This document shows, piece after piece, positions 23,142-32,429 of a stretch of DNA of 64,000 bases (position 1 is the first letter of the stretch; every line of letters starts with the position of its first letter). This stretch comes from an uncultured Faecalibacterium sp. (GTDB taxonomy: Bacteria > Bacillota > Clostridia > Oscillospirales > Ruminococcaceae), in contig CALFLK010000028.1 of assembly GCA_937880095.1 (NCBI GenBank), positions 1 to 64,000 on the forward strand, in the 5' to 3' direction. Made by a program: the position numbers and the translations under genes. The notes under the pieces are model-generated. The model saw only the letters and a list, made by a program, of their open reading frames with translations, was not told where the DNA came from and searched no databases.

Positions 23142-24215
23142 TTAGATTTTGGAATGGGATTGCCGCCAATCGGGCAGTTTAGACAGCAGCGCTGCGAGCC
23201 GACACAGTAGGAAAAACAGCAGGATGCCATAGAGCGGGGAAACGCGGTTTCGCAATAAAATATCGGGTGCAAGGCTGTTATATACATCTGTGACAGGCAG
23301 ATGGCGAAGCATAAACCGGGTAAAAAGCATAGAAAACACCATATGAAGCGGGCGCAGCAGAAAAAACGGTTTCAGGGAAATTTCTTTCGGAAGCAAAGCG
23401 CGAAGCTGAATCCATGCGGAAAGCCCTAGCAGGCTGATGATACAGCAGCAAAGATAAATCCCATTCGGCGCAATTTGCGCAGCGTATAAGCAGCCGGAAC
23501 TGATTTCCATGCAGAACGATACCAGATTGCAAAAGGGCTGTGGCAAATAGTGGGAAAGGCAGGCGGAGAGAAAACCAAAAAATAGAATACATCCACAGAG
23601 CTTTACATAAGCCGTTGTTGCGTTGGAAATTGCGTCAGGAAAAGAAGGTGCGGTGGCATTGGGAACTGCCGATGCAGAAGCAACAGAGTCAGTTCGCTCG
23701 GTATGGTGAAAGAAGCGATAAAGCAAACCGCAGCCCAGACACGCGAAAACCTGAGAAAAATACAAAATCCACCCCAGCTGACGATTGTGGAAGAAACCAC
23801 CTACCGTAACTACCACAAAGGCGGGTCCAGGGCAAAGACAGATTGGCAGCAAAGCGGTACATTCCTGTGCAGACAATGCGCGACTGATATATAGGTTTCG
23901 GAGTGTCACTGCGGCGGGTGCAAAACCGCCCGTGTATCCCATCAAAAGCGGGCTGCCGGCACTGGGATTGCAAATTCCCACAAGCTTTGCCGGCAGACAG
24001 AAAAAACGTCCCAAATATTGGTGCGTGTTACAAACAAGCAGAAGATTCGACAAGATCAAAAAGGGAAACAGCGATGTAAGCAGCGGTCCGGTACAGAGTG
24101 TCAGGTTTTTTTTGATGGCATCTCTGACCAGCTCTGGCTCGTTAAACAGAAAAAATACAGATAGCAGAAATAGAAATGCAATACCAATGCGGAGAAGATC
24201 GCGCCGAGAAATCAT
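23142..24215 (-). CDS. ylbJ: YlbJ-like sporulation integral membrane protein
   Basis: 357 residues with about eight membrane segments. The pattern SLFPFLILSNLLL, then a gap, GYTGGFAPAAVTLRNLY and CPGPAFVVVTVGGFFHN matches the duplicated loop-helix structure of YlbJ (nucleoside-recognition/Gate type). YlbJ is needed for spore cortex formation in Bacillus. The start is ATG 24215, eight bases after AGGAGG. It is divergent from yqfC, also a sporulation gene. Assignment is by motif and context; a SpoVV-like role is inferred. Confidence 0.75.
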   Translation of the reverse strand: MISRRDLLRIGIAFLFLLSVFFLFNEPELVRDAIKKNLTLCTGPLLTSLFPFLILSNLLLVCNTHQYLGRFFCLPAKLVGICNPSAGSPLLMGYTGGFAPAAVTLRNLYISRALSAQECTALLPICLCPGPAFVVVTVGGFFHNRQLGWILYFSQVFACLGCGLLYRFFHHTERTDSVASASAVPNATAPSFPDAISNATTAYVKLCGCILFFGFLSACLSHYLPQPFCNLVSFCMEISSGCLYAAQIAPNGIYLCCCIISLLGLSAWIQLRALLPKEISLKPFFLLRPLHMVFSMLFTRFMLRHLPVTDVYNSLAPDILLRNRVSPLYGILLFFLLCRLAALLSKLPDWRQSHSKI

Positions 24216-24293
24216 AACAGACACCTCCTGCCAAATATATATAGGAGAGAAGCGCAGTTATGCCTTTTACAGAATAACGAAGGGGGCAAGGTC

Positions 24294-24572
24294 GTGGCGA
24301 AAGAGAAAACGAAGCGAGATCCCAAAAGCTGGCTCTTGCAGATACCGCACAGTTTCTATCAAAAAGAGGCAATGTATTGGAGCGGGAATTCGATGGAGCT
24401 GGAAAATTTCAGACGCGTGGTTCTGCTGGAAGAAGACAAACTGTGCGTAGAAACAGGTAGCGGATATGTAACCGTATCGGGGGAAAACTTGACGGCAACA
24501 GCACTGGAAAAGAGCCGTGTCTTATTAAAAGGCAAGTTTCATCAGGTTTCTTTTTCGTATTTTGAAAGGTGA
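24294..24572 (+). CDS. yqfC: Sporulation protein YqfC
   Basis: 92 residues of the YabP/YqfC family, a small beta-rich protein made in the mother cell. The sequence IPHSFYQKEAMYWSGNSMEL, then YVTVSGENL, fits the family. The start is GTG 24294 after AGGGGG. It overlaps the short upstream extension of yqfD, keeping the conserved yqfC-yqfD-phoH-ybeY order of Firmicutes. Confidence 0.88.
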   Translation: MAKEKTKRDPKSWLLQIPHSFYQKEAMYWSGNSMELENFRRVVLLEEDKLCVETGSGYVTVSGENLTATALEKSRVLLKGKFHQVSFSYFER

Positions 24573-24586
24573 CAAAGGCAGGCAAT

Positions 24587-25711
24587 ATGATGAAATGGGC
24601 ATGGGTACAGTGCAGCGTTAAAAATGTGGATCTGCAGGACTTCATACAGGAATTGACACAGTTGAATGTGGACCCGCGCGGGCTGCAGCGGGAAAATAAG
24701 GAAATTCAATTCACTTGTCGAGCCAATCAATACCGAAAAGTTACACAGGCTGCGAGAAAGTACGGCGGAATCAGTAGGGTTTTGCAGCGAAAAGGAATTT
24801 ATTTCTTGCTGAAAAAGGGCTTGAAGCGAAAAGGCATTTGGTTGGGCATTGCGTGTTTCGAAGTGTGTTTGCTCGTCAGTCAACAATACATTTGGCACGT
24901 TCGGTTCCCCAATATGGACTCCGTGCAGAAAAAACGAGCAGAAACCGTTTTACGGCAGGTAGGTATTTATGAAGGTGTACGATCCACAGAAGAGTTGTTG
25001 TCGTTGGGAGAGACAGAGCTGGTCCGAAAACAAATCGGCTTCGGCTGGGCAAGTTTGAACTTTGAAAAAGGTCGCCTATTGGTAGAAACAGCCCCGGCGG
25101 AACCTATACCGCCTATTTTTACAGCGCGGGATACGGATATTATCGCAAAAACAGCAGGGGAGATTGTGTCAGTATCTGTTGAAGCCGGAACAGCAATGGT
25201 AAAATCCGGTGACGTGGTCATGCCGGGGAACATTCTGATTGCAAGGGATAAACTTGACCGAGAAGGTAAACCGGTTCCAGGTCAGGCGGCGGGACGTGTG
25301 GTGGCGAGTTTTGTATGGGAAACGGAATATGACCAGCCGCTGCAATATGACATACAGCGTCCCTGCCTGAAAATGCAGACCAGCCACAGCCTGCAAATCG
25401 GAAATCAGCACTTTGGGAAAAAAGAAGATGAGCAAGCAAATGCAGTTGTGCGGCATTACCCGTTTATGTTGGGAGAATTGCCGTTACCCGGTACATGGAC
25501 AGAAGAAAATGTACTTTTGATGGAAAATAGTACCGGAATGTTTACCGAAACGCTGGCAAAAGCAAAGGCGAAAAAACACTGTCAGGACGAGATGTATGCG
25601 CAGTGGGGAGATGCAAAAATCATAGCAGAACAAGAATCTTTCTCGATGGAAAATGAAATTTTACACTATAAATACCGTGCAAAAATCGAGGCTGATATAT
25701 GCGTGAAATAG
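24587..25711 (+). CDS. yqfD: Sporulation protein YqfD
   Basis: About 374 residues. One membrane segment lies near 87-105 and a large extracytoplasmic part follows, as in YqfD of Bacillus, which is needed for sporulation. In-frame alternatives are GTG 24569 and ATG 24590; I take ATG 24587, which has AAAGGCAGG just upstream. It is next to yqfC and 96 bases from phoH, which appears to have its own promoter. Confidence 0.85.
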   Translation: MMKWAWVQCSVKNVDLQDFIQELTQLNVDPRGLQRENKEIQFTCRANQYRKVTQAARKYGGISRVLQRKGIYFLLKKGLKRKGIWLGIACFEVCLLVSQQYIWHVRFPNMDSVQKKRAETVLRQVGIYEGVRSTEELLSLGETELVRKQIGFGWASLNFEKGRLLVETAPAEPIPPIFTARDTDIIAKTAGEIVSVSVEAGTAMVKSGDVVMPGNILIARDKLDREGKPVPGQAAGRVVASFVWETEYDQPLQYDIQRPCLKMQTSHSLQIGNQHFGKKEDEQANAVVRHYPFMLGELPLPGTWTEENVLLMENSTGMFTETLAKAKAKKHCQDEMYAQWGDAKIIAEQESFSMENEILHYKYRAKIEADICVK

Positions 25712-25770
25712 TTGCCGACAACAAATACTAGATTTTGTGTAAAATATACAGTTTCTTTTACGAAAATTTG

Positions 25771-25779
25771 TGATACAAT
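25771..25779 (+). promoter_or_regulatory. Extended -10 promoter before phoH
   Basis: TGATACAAT (25771-25779) is an extended -10 element, 29 bases before the phoH start. No good -35 box is visible. It would drive the phoH-ybeY-era-recO-mutS2 series. Confidence 0.45.
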
Positions 25780-25807
25780 AAGATAGACCAATCAATGGAG
25801 GATAGCT

Positions 25808-26800
25808 ATGACAGAACGTAAAATTGAACTGAACAGCTTGGAGATTGCGGCATCTGTTTTTGGAAGAGCGGATCGGAATATTCGTTTGCTGGAGAAGGAA
25901 TTTGACGTTACAGCAGTTTGCCGCGGCACGGTGCTGAAACTTTCCGGCGAGCCGGAAAATGTTGCGTATGCAGCGCGTGCGATCGATGGCATGATCCTTC
26001 TTTTGGAGAACCATACACCACTGGAGGAACAAACCGTCAGTTACTGCATCGGTCTGGCACGGGAAGGTGCCGAGAAACGAGTGCGGGAGCTGACCGAGGA
26101 TTTTGTTGCAGTCACGGCGAAAGGTCGACCGATTCGTCCCAAAACGCTGGGCCAGAAAGCATACTTGCAGGCAATCAGCAAAAACGCTGTCACGTTCGGC
26201 GTAGGCCCGGCGGGTACCGGCAAAACCTATTTGGCGGTAGCAATGGCGGTAAAGGCACTGAAAAGCAAGGATGTGGAGCGCATCATCCTGACGCGCCCCG
26301 CCGTAGAAGCTGGCGAAAAGCTGGGTTTTCTGCCCGGTGATCTGCAGCAAAAGGTAGACCCCTATCTGCGCCCGTTGTACGATGGGCTGTTTGATATGCT
26401 GGGTGCAGAAGTGTTTGAGCGTCTGGTGGAAAAACAGGTGATCGAAGTGGCGCCGCTGGCTTATATGCGCGGCCGCACACTGGATGATTCCTTTATTATT
26501 TTGGACGAGGCACAAAATACCACGCCGGAACAGATGAAAATGTTCCTGACGCGTATGGGCAACGGCTCTCGTGTGGTAGTAACCGGCGATGTGACCCAGA
26601 TCGATCTGCCGCACAAAATGCGCAGCGGTCTGGTGGATGCACTGGAAGTTTTGCAGGATGTGGAAGGAATCGCACAGATTCGTTTCTCCGAAAAGGATGT
26701 TGTAAGGCACCGACTGGTGCAGGAAATTGTGAAGGCTTATGAGCGCGCTGAAGAAAACCGCGCGGAACAGGAAGATGAGGTAAAAAAAGATGTCGAATAA
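25808..26800 (+). CDS. phoH: PhoH-family ATPase (PhoL type)
   Basis: 330 residues. A KH-like N-terminal region precedes the PhoH P-loop: Walker A GPAGTGKTYLA (near 138-148) and the Walker B region IILDEAQNTTPEQMKMFL. The family is a probable RNA helicase or ATPase that works with YbeY in ribosomal RNA processing. The ybeY gene overlaps its end by 11 bases. ATG 25808 has GGAGG ten bases upstream. Confidence 0.93.
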   Translation: MTERKIELNSLEIAASVFGRADRNIRLLEKEFDVTAVCRGTVLKLSGEPENVAYAARAIDGMILLLENHTPLEEQTVSYCIGLAREGAEKRVRELTEDFVAVTAKGRPIRPKTLGQKAYLQAISKNAVTFGVGPAGTGKTYLAVAMAVKALKSKDVERIILTRPAVEAGEKLGFLPGDLQQKVDPYLRPLYDGLFDMLGAEVFERLVEKQVIEVAPLAYMRGRTLDDSFIILDEAQNTTPEQMKMFLTRMGNGSRVVVTGDVTQIDLPHKMRSGLVDALEVLQDVEGIAQIRFSEKDVVRHRLVQEIVKAYERAEENRAEQEDEVKKDVE

Positions 26801-27293
26801 GGTTATGATCACCAATGATCAGAAAACAGTAAAAGTGCCGGCTGGTCTGCGAATTTTGATTCGCCGTGCCTGCAATGCCGTTTTGGAGCACGAAAAGTTT
26901 GAAGACCCTGCTGAAATCAGCGTCACCTTTGTGGACAACGCAAAGATCGCAGAGCTGAACAACGAGTATCGCAACAAGCCGATGCCCACCGATGTGCTGA
27001 GCTTCCCTCTGGGCGAAAACGGTGTTTATGATGTGGATGAGAGCAACGGCTGCAAGATGCTGGGCGATATCGTTATCAGCATGGAGCGCGCAATGGAGCA
27101 GGCAGAGCTGTACGGCCATCCGCTGCAGCGTGAGGTTGCATTCCTGACGGTGCATTCTATGCTGCACCTGCTGGGCTATGACCACGAAAACGGCGGTATG
27201 GAAGCGGTTCGTATGCGTGAAAAGGAAGAAGCTGTTCTGACGCAGCTGGGATTGTCCCGCACGATCACTTACGGTGCAGAAGCAGAAGAATAA
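26790..27293 (+). CDS. ybeY: Endoribonuclease YbeY (rRNA maturation)
   Basis: 167 residues. The metal-binding signature H-x3-H-x5-H is present as HSMLHLLGYDH (about 122-132). It cleaves RNA in 16S rRNA 3'-end maturation and ribosome quality control. It overlaps phoH and is followed 17 bases later by era; all three act in ribosome biogenesis. Confidence 0.95.
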   Translation: MSNKVMITNDQKTVKVPAGLRILIRRACNAVLEHEKFEDPAEISVTFVDNAKIAELNNEYRNKPMPTDVLSFPLGENGVYDVDESNGCKMLGDIVISMERAMEQAELYGHPLQREVAFLTVHSMLHLLGYDHENGGMEAVRMREKEEAVLTQLGLSRTITYGAEAEE

Positions 27294-27310
27294 AAAAACA
27301 GAGGTATATT

Positions 27311-28234
27311 GTGGAAAAGAACAATCTGAATCAGTATGATACTTCCTCGGTTTTTGTTGCGGTGGTGGGTCGCCCCAACGTGGGTAAATCCAGCCTGACC
27401 AATTTGCTGGTGGGTGAAAAGGTGGCAATCGTCACTTCCAAGCCGCAGACAACCCGTACCCGCATTACCGGTGTTATTACCAGAGGTCCGATTCAGTATG
27501 TGCTGATGGATACCCCCGGTGTGCATCGTGCTCGTACAAAGCTGGGTAAGCGCATGGATAAAACCTCTACGGATGCGGTGTCTGACGTGGATGTGACCAT
27601 GATGCTGTTTGAGCCGTACGGCGCCCTGAACGAAGCAGAACAGGAGCTGATTTCTGCCATTCGCGGTCCTGCGATTGCGGTCATCAACAAGCTGGATCTG
27701 GTGAAAAATCCGGAAGATCTGGAAGCACGTCGTCAGGAGCTGGAGGCACTGGGCCGCTTTAAGAACGTCTATGCCATCAGCGTGCGCGAAAACAAGGATT
27801 GCGAAGCACTGTTCCAGGTTTTGGGAGAATACGCACAGAAGGGCCCCCACTATTTCGATGAGGACTCCTATACAGATATGCCGGAAAAAGAGCTGGTCGC
27901 AGAGATGATTCGTGAAAAGGCTCTGCTGTTCATGCGTGATGAAATCCCGCACGGTCTGGCTGTTGTTGTCGAGCGTTTCAAGGAACGCCCGAATCAGGAT
28001 ATTATTGATATTGACGTAAACATTTACTGTGAGCGTGAAAGCCATAAGGGGATGGTCATTGGCAAGGGCGGCAGTATGCTGAAAAAGATTGCCAGCGCAG
28101 CACGTTTGGACTGTGAGGACTTTCTAGGCTGCCGTGTCAATCTGCAGTGCTGGGTCAAGGTCAAGGCAGACTGGCGTGACAACGAGTACCTGTTAAACAG
28201 CTTTGGATTTAAGCAGGACAAGAAAAAAGGCTGA
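27311..28234 (+). CDS. era: GTPase Era
   Basis: 307 residues. GTPase motifs: G1 GRPNVGKS, G3 DTPGVH, G4 NKLD. The C-terminal KH domain (GKGGSMLKKIA) binds the 3' end of 16S rRNA. It acts in 30S subunit assembly at the membrane. The GTG start at 27311 follows AGAGG. The dgkA and cdd genes that often separate ybeY from era in Bacillus are absent. Confidence 0.96.
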   Translation: MEKNNLNQYDTSSVFVAVVGRPNVGKSSLTNLLVGEKVAIVTSKPQTTRTRITGVITRGPIQYVLMDTPGVHRARTKLGKRMDKTSTDAVSDVDVTMMLFEPYGALNEAEQELISAIRGPAIAVINKLDLVKNPEDLEARRQELEALGRFKNVYAISVRENKDCEALFQVLGEYAQKGPHYFDEDSYTDMPEKELVAEMIREKALLFMRDEIPHGLAVVVERFKERPNQDIIDIDVNIYCERESHKGMVIGKGGSMLKKIASAARLDCEDFLGCRVNLQCWVKVKADWRDNEYLLNSFGFKQDKKKG

Positions 28235-28248
28235 TTAGGAAGGGTAGT

Positions 28249-28998
28249 ATGATTGATCCAGTGGTTACCTCCGGGCTTGTTCTGCGGGAAGTAAAGTACA
28301 AAGAAGCGGATCGCATATTGACGATACTAACGCCGAGATACGGTGTGATTTCTGCCATTGCAAAGGGAAGCCTGCGGCTGAAAAATAAACTTTTCAGTGC
28401 CTGCGGGCTTTTTTGCTATTCTGAGTTTACCTTGTATCCCGGTAAAAATATGTACACCGTAGACGAAGCACAAATCAAAACAGTGTTTCACGAGTTGTCC
28501 CATTCGGTAGAGGCAATGAGCCTTGCCATGTATATGGGTGAAATTGCAATCATGCTGATGCCCACGCAGGAAGAAGCAGATACCGTGTTACGCCTTTTGC
28601 TGAACAGCCTGTACATGGCGGGGAAAGGTTCGATTCCACTCAAGCAGGTCAAAGCGGTATATGAAATGCGCGTGTGCAGCATATGCGGTTATCTGCCGCA
28701 GCTTTTAATGTGCAAGGGATGCGGTTTGTATGACGGAAAGGATTTCTTTCTGGACCCGCTGGACGGGAAACTGCTTTGCCGGGATTGTGCCGCAAGAGAA
28801 GGACATAAACCCAATTTGGACCCTGGTGCGTTGTACGCCATGCGGCATATTTGTCTGGCAGACGATAAAAAGATTTTTGCTTTCCGCTTGGCGGAACACA
28901 GTAGCAAACTACTATATACAACGGCAGAGCGCTATGTGCTGACCCACCTGGAAAGCGTACCAAAGAGTTATTCATTTTTGAAATCGGTTTTAGAATAA
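28249..28998 (+). CDS. recO: DNA repair protein RecO
   Basis: 249 residues. An N-terminal OB fold (SGLVLREVKYKEADRILTI) precedes a helical domain with a zinc site: CSICG, CKGC and LCRDC (about 144-180). It mediates RecA loading and single-strand annealing in the RecFOR pathway. It follows era, as in many Firmicutes. Confidence 0.94.
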   Translation: MIDPVVTSGLVLREVKYKEADRILTILTPRYGVISAIAKGSLRLKNKLFSACGLFCYSEFTLYPGKNMYTVDEAQIKTVFHELSHSVEAMSLAMYMGEIAIMLMPTQEEADTVLRLLLNSLYMAGKGSIPLKQVKAVYEMRVCSICGYLPQLLMCKGCGLYDGKDFFLDPLDGKLLCRDCAAREGHKPNLDPGALYAMRHICLADDKKIFAFRLAEHSSKLLYTTAERYVLTHLESVPKSYSFLKSVLE

Positions 28999-29013
28999 AA
29001 GGGAAAATAAACT

Positions 29014-31428
29014 ATGCAGAGTGCTTGTCTGAAAACATTAGAATTGGATAAGATCATTGCAAAAGCAGCGGACTACTGCGTCTGCCGCGAGGCAGCACGC
29101 ACTATGCGGGAACTGACTCCGCAGGTGGATGTGGACGAGGTTCGCTATGCATTGGAAATGACAAACGCCATCAACACCCTGTTGATCCAGCAGGGTTCGC
29201 CCCGATTTGGCGGCGTAAAAGGCGTGGATACGATCGCATCCCGTGCCGTAAAGGGCGGTGTGCTTTCGATGGGGGAGCTGCTGGAAGTTGCAGGCGCACT
29301 GCGGAACTTCCAGAATTTGAGCAACTGGTACCATACCAGCGACCACGAAATGCTGCCCACGGACGATTTGTTCTATTCGCTCAGCCCGCAGCCGGGTTTG
29401 GAAAAGCAGATTTCGGATTCCATTCTGGCACCGGACCAGATGGCAGATACCGCCAGCAAGACCTTGCTGGATATCCGAAAAGAAATCCGCAAGACGGAAA
29501 ACAGCATTCGTGATAAGCTGGAAACCTTTATCCACAACACGACCTCGGTGAAATATTTGCAGGAAACCGTGGTTTCCATGCGAAACGGTCGTTTTGTTGT
29601 GCCGGTTAAAAGTGAGTATCGCGGCGAAGTGCAGGGTGTCATTCACGATGTGTCTTCCACAGGTGCAACGGTATTCGTAGAGCCGCAGGCAGTTGTTGAA
29701 GCCAATGCCCGCATCTTGCAATATCGTGCGCAGGAAGCACAGGAAATTGAACGCATTCTGACCACATTGTCCGGTCAGGTAGCACAGATTGAAACCCAGT
29801 TCCGTTACAGCTATGCGGCAATGCTGGACATTGATGTGCTGCTGGCGAAAGCAAAGCTGGCGCTGGAGCAGGGCGCATTTATGCCGCAGGTTTCGGCAAA
29901 GTACAGCTTCCATCTGGAGCGTGCCCGCCATCCGCTGATTGACAAGAACAAGTGCGTTCCTGTGGATATTTCTCTGGGCGAGGAATACGATACCCTGATT
30001 GTTACTGGTCCGAACACTGGCGGTAAAACGGTCAGCATGAAAACTGCAGGTCTGCTGTGCGCCATGGCGCAATGCGGATTTTTGATTCCGGCATCGGAGA
30101 ACAGTCAGGTTTGTGTATTCCAGGATTTTTTGGTGGATATCGGCGATGAACAAAGCATTGAGCAGAGTCTTTCTACCTTCTCTGGTCATATGACTAAGGT
30201 TTCGGAAATCCTGCGTCTGGCAGGTCACGGTCGTTTGGTATTGTTGGACGAGTTGGGCGCTGGTACAGACCCGGGTGAGGGTGCTGCACTGGCAATCGCA
30301 ATTATTGAAAGCCTGCGCCGCAGCGGTGCGCTGATTTTGGCGACGACCCACTATGCGGAACTGAAGGTGTTCGCACTGGAAACGCCGGGTGTCGTAAATG
30401 CAAGCTGCGAATTCAACGTGGAAACCCTGCGTCCCACCTATAAATTGAGCGTGGGCGTTCCGGGTAAATCCAACGCATTTTTAATCAGTGAAAAGCTGGG
30501 TATCCCGGTGGATGTCATTGATTTGGCACGCAAGCATATGTCTACGGACGATAAACGTCTGGATGCTGTGCTGAGCCAGCTGGATGACTTGAAGCTGCAG
30601 CTGAAGGAAAGCCAAGCAGAAATCGAATCCCTGAAATATGAAGCTGCCCACCAGCTGGAAAACGCAGAAAAGAAGCGTGACGCACTGATTGAACAGGGCG
30701 AGCTGGAGTTGGAAGTTGCGCGCGAAAAAGCACGCAATCTGATTCAGAGCGTGGAGCGTCAGGCATACGACTTGACAGATGAATTGCGTCAGCTGCAAAA
30801 GAATGAAAAGCTGTCTGCACAGCAGCGTGCAGTGCGTGCCCGTGAAATCGCAAAGAAGGAAACCGAAAAGCTGATGGTTGGCGCACAGCCCAAGGCGAAG
30901 AAGGTTGCTGCCTTTGTACCGCTGAAAGAGGTTCGTATCGGTCAGGAAGTCTGCATTGCAGATATGGACCAGCTGGCAATTGTTATGGCGCTGCCGGATA
31001 AAAACGGTGAAGTGCTGGTGCGTGCCGGTATCATGAAAACCAAGGTTCCGCTGAGCAATCTGAAACAGCCGGAAAAGATGGCCAAGAATGCGCCTAAGGC
31101 AATGACCAAGGCGCAGAAGCGCTATTCCCGCAACACAGGGGATGCACGCGGTAATGGCGGTCGTGTCGAGCGTGTGAAGCGCTCCACCAAGATGGAGCTG
31201 AATCTGCTGGGCTATACGGTAGATGAAGCCCTGCATGAAGTGGATATGTTCATTGACCAAGCATTGATGAATGGACAGTCCATGGTCTACCTGATTCATG
31301 GAAACGGAACCGGTGCGTTGCGCACAGCAATTCATAAATATCTGCGCGGACATCGGCAGGTCAAGAGCTTCCGTCTGGGTCAGTACGGCGAGGGCGAAAG
31401 CGGTGTCACAGTTGTAGAATTTAAGTAA
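29014..31428 (+). CDS. mutS2: MutS2 (endonuclease MutS2)
   Basis: 804 residues. The ATPase has Walker A GPNTGGKTVSMK (near 330) and LVLLDELGAGTDPGEG. A long coiled coil covers about 510-620, and the C-terminal Smr domain has IHGNGTG. MutS2 suppresses recombination and, in Bacillus, rescues collided ribosomes. In the Smr domain the usual LDLRG reads LNLLG, so the acidic residue of that motif is Asn; nuclease activity through this motif may be lost. It follows recO and ends at a strong terminator. Confidence 0.94.
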   Translation: MQSACLKTLELDKIIAKAADYCVCREAARTMRELTPQVDVDEVRYALEMTNAINTLLIQQGSPRFGGVKGVDTIASRAVKGGVLSMGELLEVAGALRNFQNLSNWYHTSDHEMLPTDDLFYSLSPQPGLEKQISDSILAPDQMADTASKTLLDIRKEIRKTENSIRDKLETFIHNTTSVKYLQETVVSMRNGRFVVPVKSEYRGEVQGVIHDVSSTGATVFVEPQAVVEANARILQYRAQEAQEIERILTTLSGQVAQIETQFRYSYAAMLDIDVLLAKAKLALEQGAFMPQVSAKYSFHLERARHPLIDKNKCVPVDISLGEEYDTLIVTGPNTGGKTVSMKTAGLLCAMAQCGFLIPASENSQVCVFQDFLVDIGDEQSIEQSLSTFSGHMTKVSEILRLAGHGRLVLLDELGAGTDPGEGAALAIAIIESLRRSGALILATTHYAELKVFALETPGVVNASCEFNVETLRPTYKLSVGVPGKSNAFLISEKLGIPVDVIDLARKHMSTDDKRLDAVLSQLDDLKLQLKESQAEIESLKYEAAHQLENAEKKRDALIEQGELELEVAREKARNLIQSVERQAYDLTDELRQLQKNEKLSAQQRAVRAREIAKKETEKLMVGAQPKAKKVAAFVPLKEVRIGQEVCIADMDQLAIVMALPDKNGEVLVRAGIMKTKVPLSNLKQPEKMAKNAPKAMTKAQKRYSRNTGDARGNGGRVERVKRSTKMELNLLGYTVDEALHEVDMFIDQALMNGQSMVYLIHGNGTGALRTAIHKYLRGHRQVKSFRLGQYGEGESGVTVVEFK

Positions 31429-31437
31429 ATAAAAGCG

Positions 31438-31480
31438 AAAAAAGCCACTGATTGTAACTTTTACAGTCAGTGGCTTTTTT
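31438..31480 (+). terminator. Terminator of the phoH-mutS2 series
   Basis: Stem AAAAAAGCCACTGA.. / ..TCAGTGGCTTTTTT around CTTTT. Its T run merges into the -35 box of the next promoter (TTGACA at 31479). Confidence 0.9.
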
Positions 31481-31511
31481 GACATATTTTCACAGGGCAT
31501 TTGCGTATGAT
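31479..31511 (+). promoter_or_regulatory. spoIIG-type promoter with over-long spacer
   Basis: TTGACA (31479-31484) and TATGAT (31506-31511) are separated by 21 bases. The Bacillus spoIIG promoter is known for near-consensus boxes about 22 bases apart and depends on Spo0A. The same oddity before the same operon supports this as the Spo0A-activated promoter. I did not find a perfect 0A box between them. Confidence 0.65.
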
Positions 31512-31529
31512 AAAAGAGGGGGTGACGCA

Positions 31530-32429
31530 GTGCACACCGTAATTTATCTGGACGTGCTGCTGTTAACCAACGGTTGGATTGCGGTGGTGCTGCTGGCAGC
31601 CTGCGCAATTCTCTGTGGACAGAGCGTAAAATGGGGTCGGTTGGTTCTGGCAGGTGTTGCTGCCGCGGGGGTCAGTTTGATGATACTGCTGCCCCCGCTT
31701 CCTTTTTTGGTGCAGATTTTGTACCAGATGGGGAGCGCAGCGCTGATTATTGGAATTGCATTTCCCTGGAAAGACATTCGGGTTTTTATACGGCAGGGCA
31801 TTTGGTATGTGTTGATGAATCTGCTGCTGGCAGGCGGTGTGTCATCTGCCTGTGTGTGGGGCGTTCCATGGGCAGAAACCAACAACCTGTCCTGCTATTT
31901 CCAGATTTCGCCGATGGTTTTGCTGGGTTCATCGCTGGGGCTGTATCTTTTGTTTTCTGTGATTCGGTACCAGTTGGGCGGATTCAAAACCTTTCGCACG
32001 TTGGATTTAGAGGGAGCAGAATGGCAGCTACAGGTATCTGCCTACTGCGATACCGGTCTGACCGTGGTAGATCCGCTGACCGGAAAAGATGTGGTTTTGC
32101 TCTATTATCCTGCTGTAAAAAATTGGTTGCCGCAGGCAATACAGCAAGGAGTAGACGCAATGTTTGCCTCAGAAATCCCGCAAGAGTCACAGTATCGGTT
32201 TCGTTTGCTGGCGTGCGATACGATTGGGGGGCAGGTGATGCTTCCGGCACTGCCTGCCTGTGTAAAAATCGGAAAAGAACAGCAGCCGATTTTACTTGCA
32301 TTTACGATGCAAGCATCTGCGGATAAACGATGCGATGCGCTTTTGGGTGCGGATTTGGAGCAGCGAATACAAAATCAAAAACGATTTCATAAACAGAATA
32401 GGGAGGAACAACATGAAATTATGGAATAA
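31530..32429 (+). CDS. spoIIGA: Sigma-E processing peptidase SpoIIGA
   Basis: 299 residues. About five membrane segments in the first 150 residues precede a cytoplasmic aspartic-protease-like domain with YCDTGLTVVDPLTG (DTG motif). It removes the pro-peptide of sigma-E in the mother cell after asymmetric septation. The GTG start at 31530 lies after a GGGGG site; its first residues VHTVIYLDVLLLTN match the family N-terminus. It overlaps sigE by 17 bases. Confidence 0.92.
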   Translation: MHTVIYLDVLLLTNGWIAVVLLAACAILCGQSVKWGRLVLAGVAAAGVSLMILLPPLPFLVQILYQMGSAALIIGIAFPWKDIRVFIRQGIWYVLMNLLLAGGVSSACVWGVPWAETNNLSCYFQISPMVLLGSSLGLYLLFSVIRYQLGGFKTFRTLDLEGAEWQLQVSAYCDTGLTVVDPLTGKDVVLLYYPAVKNWLPQAIQQGVDAMFASEIPQESQYRFRLLACDTIGGQVMLPALPACVKIGKEQQPILLAFTMQASADKRCDALLGADLEQRIQNQKRFHKQNREEQHEIME

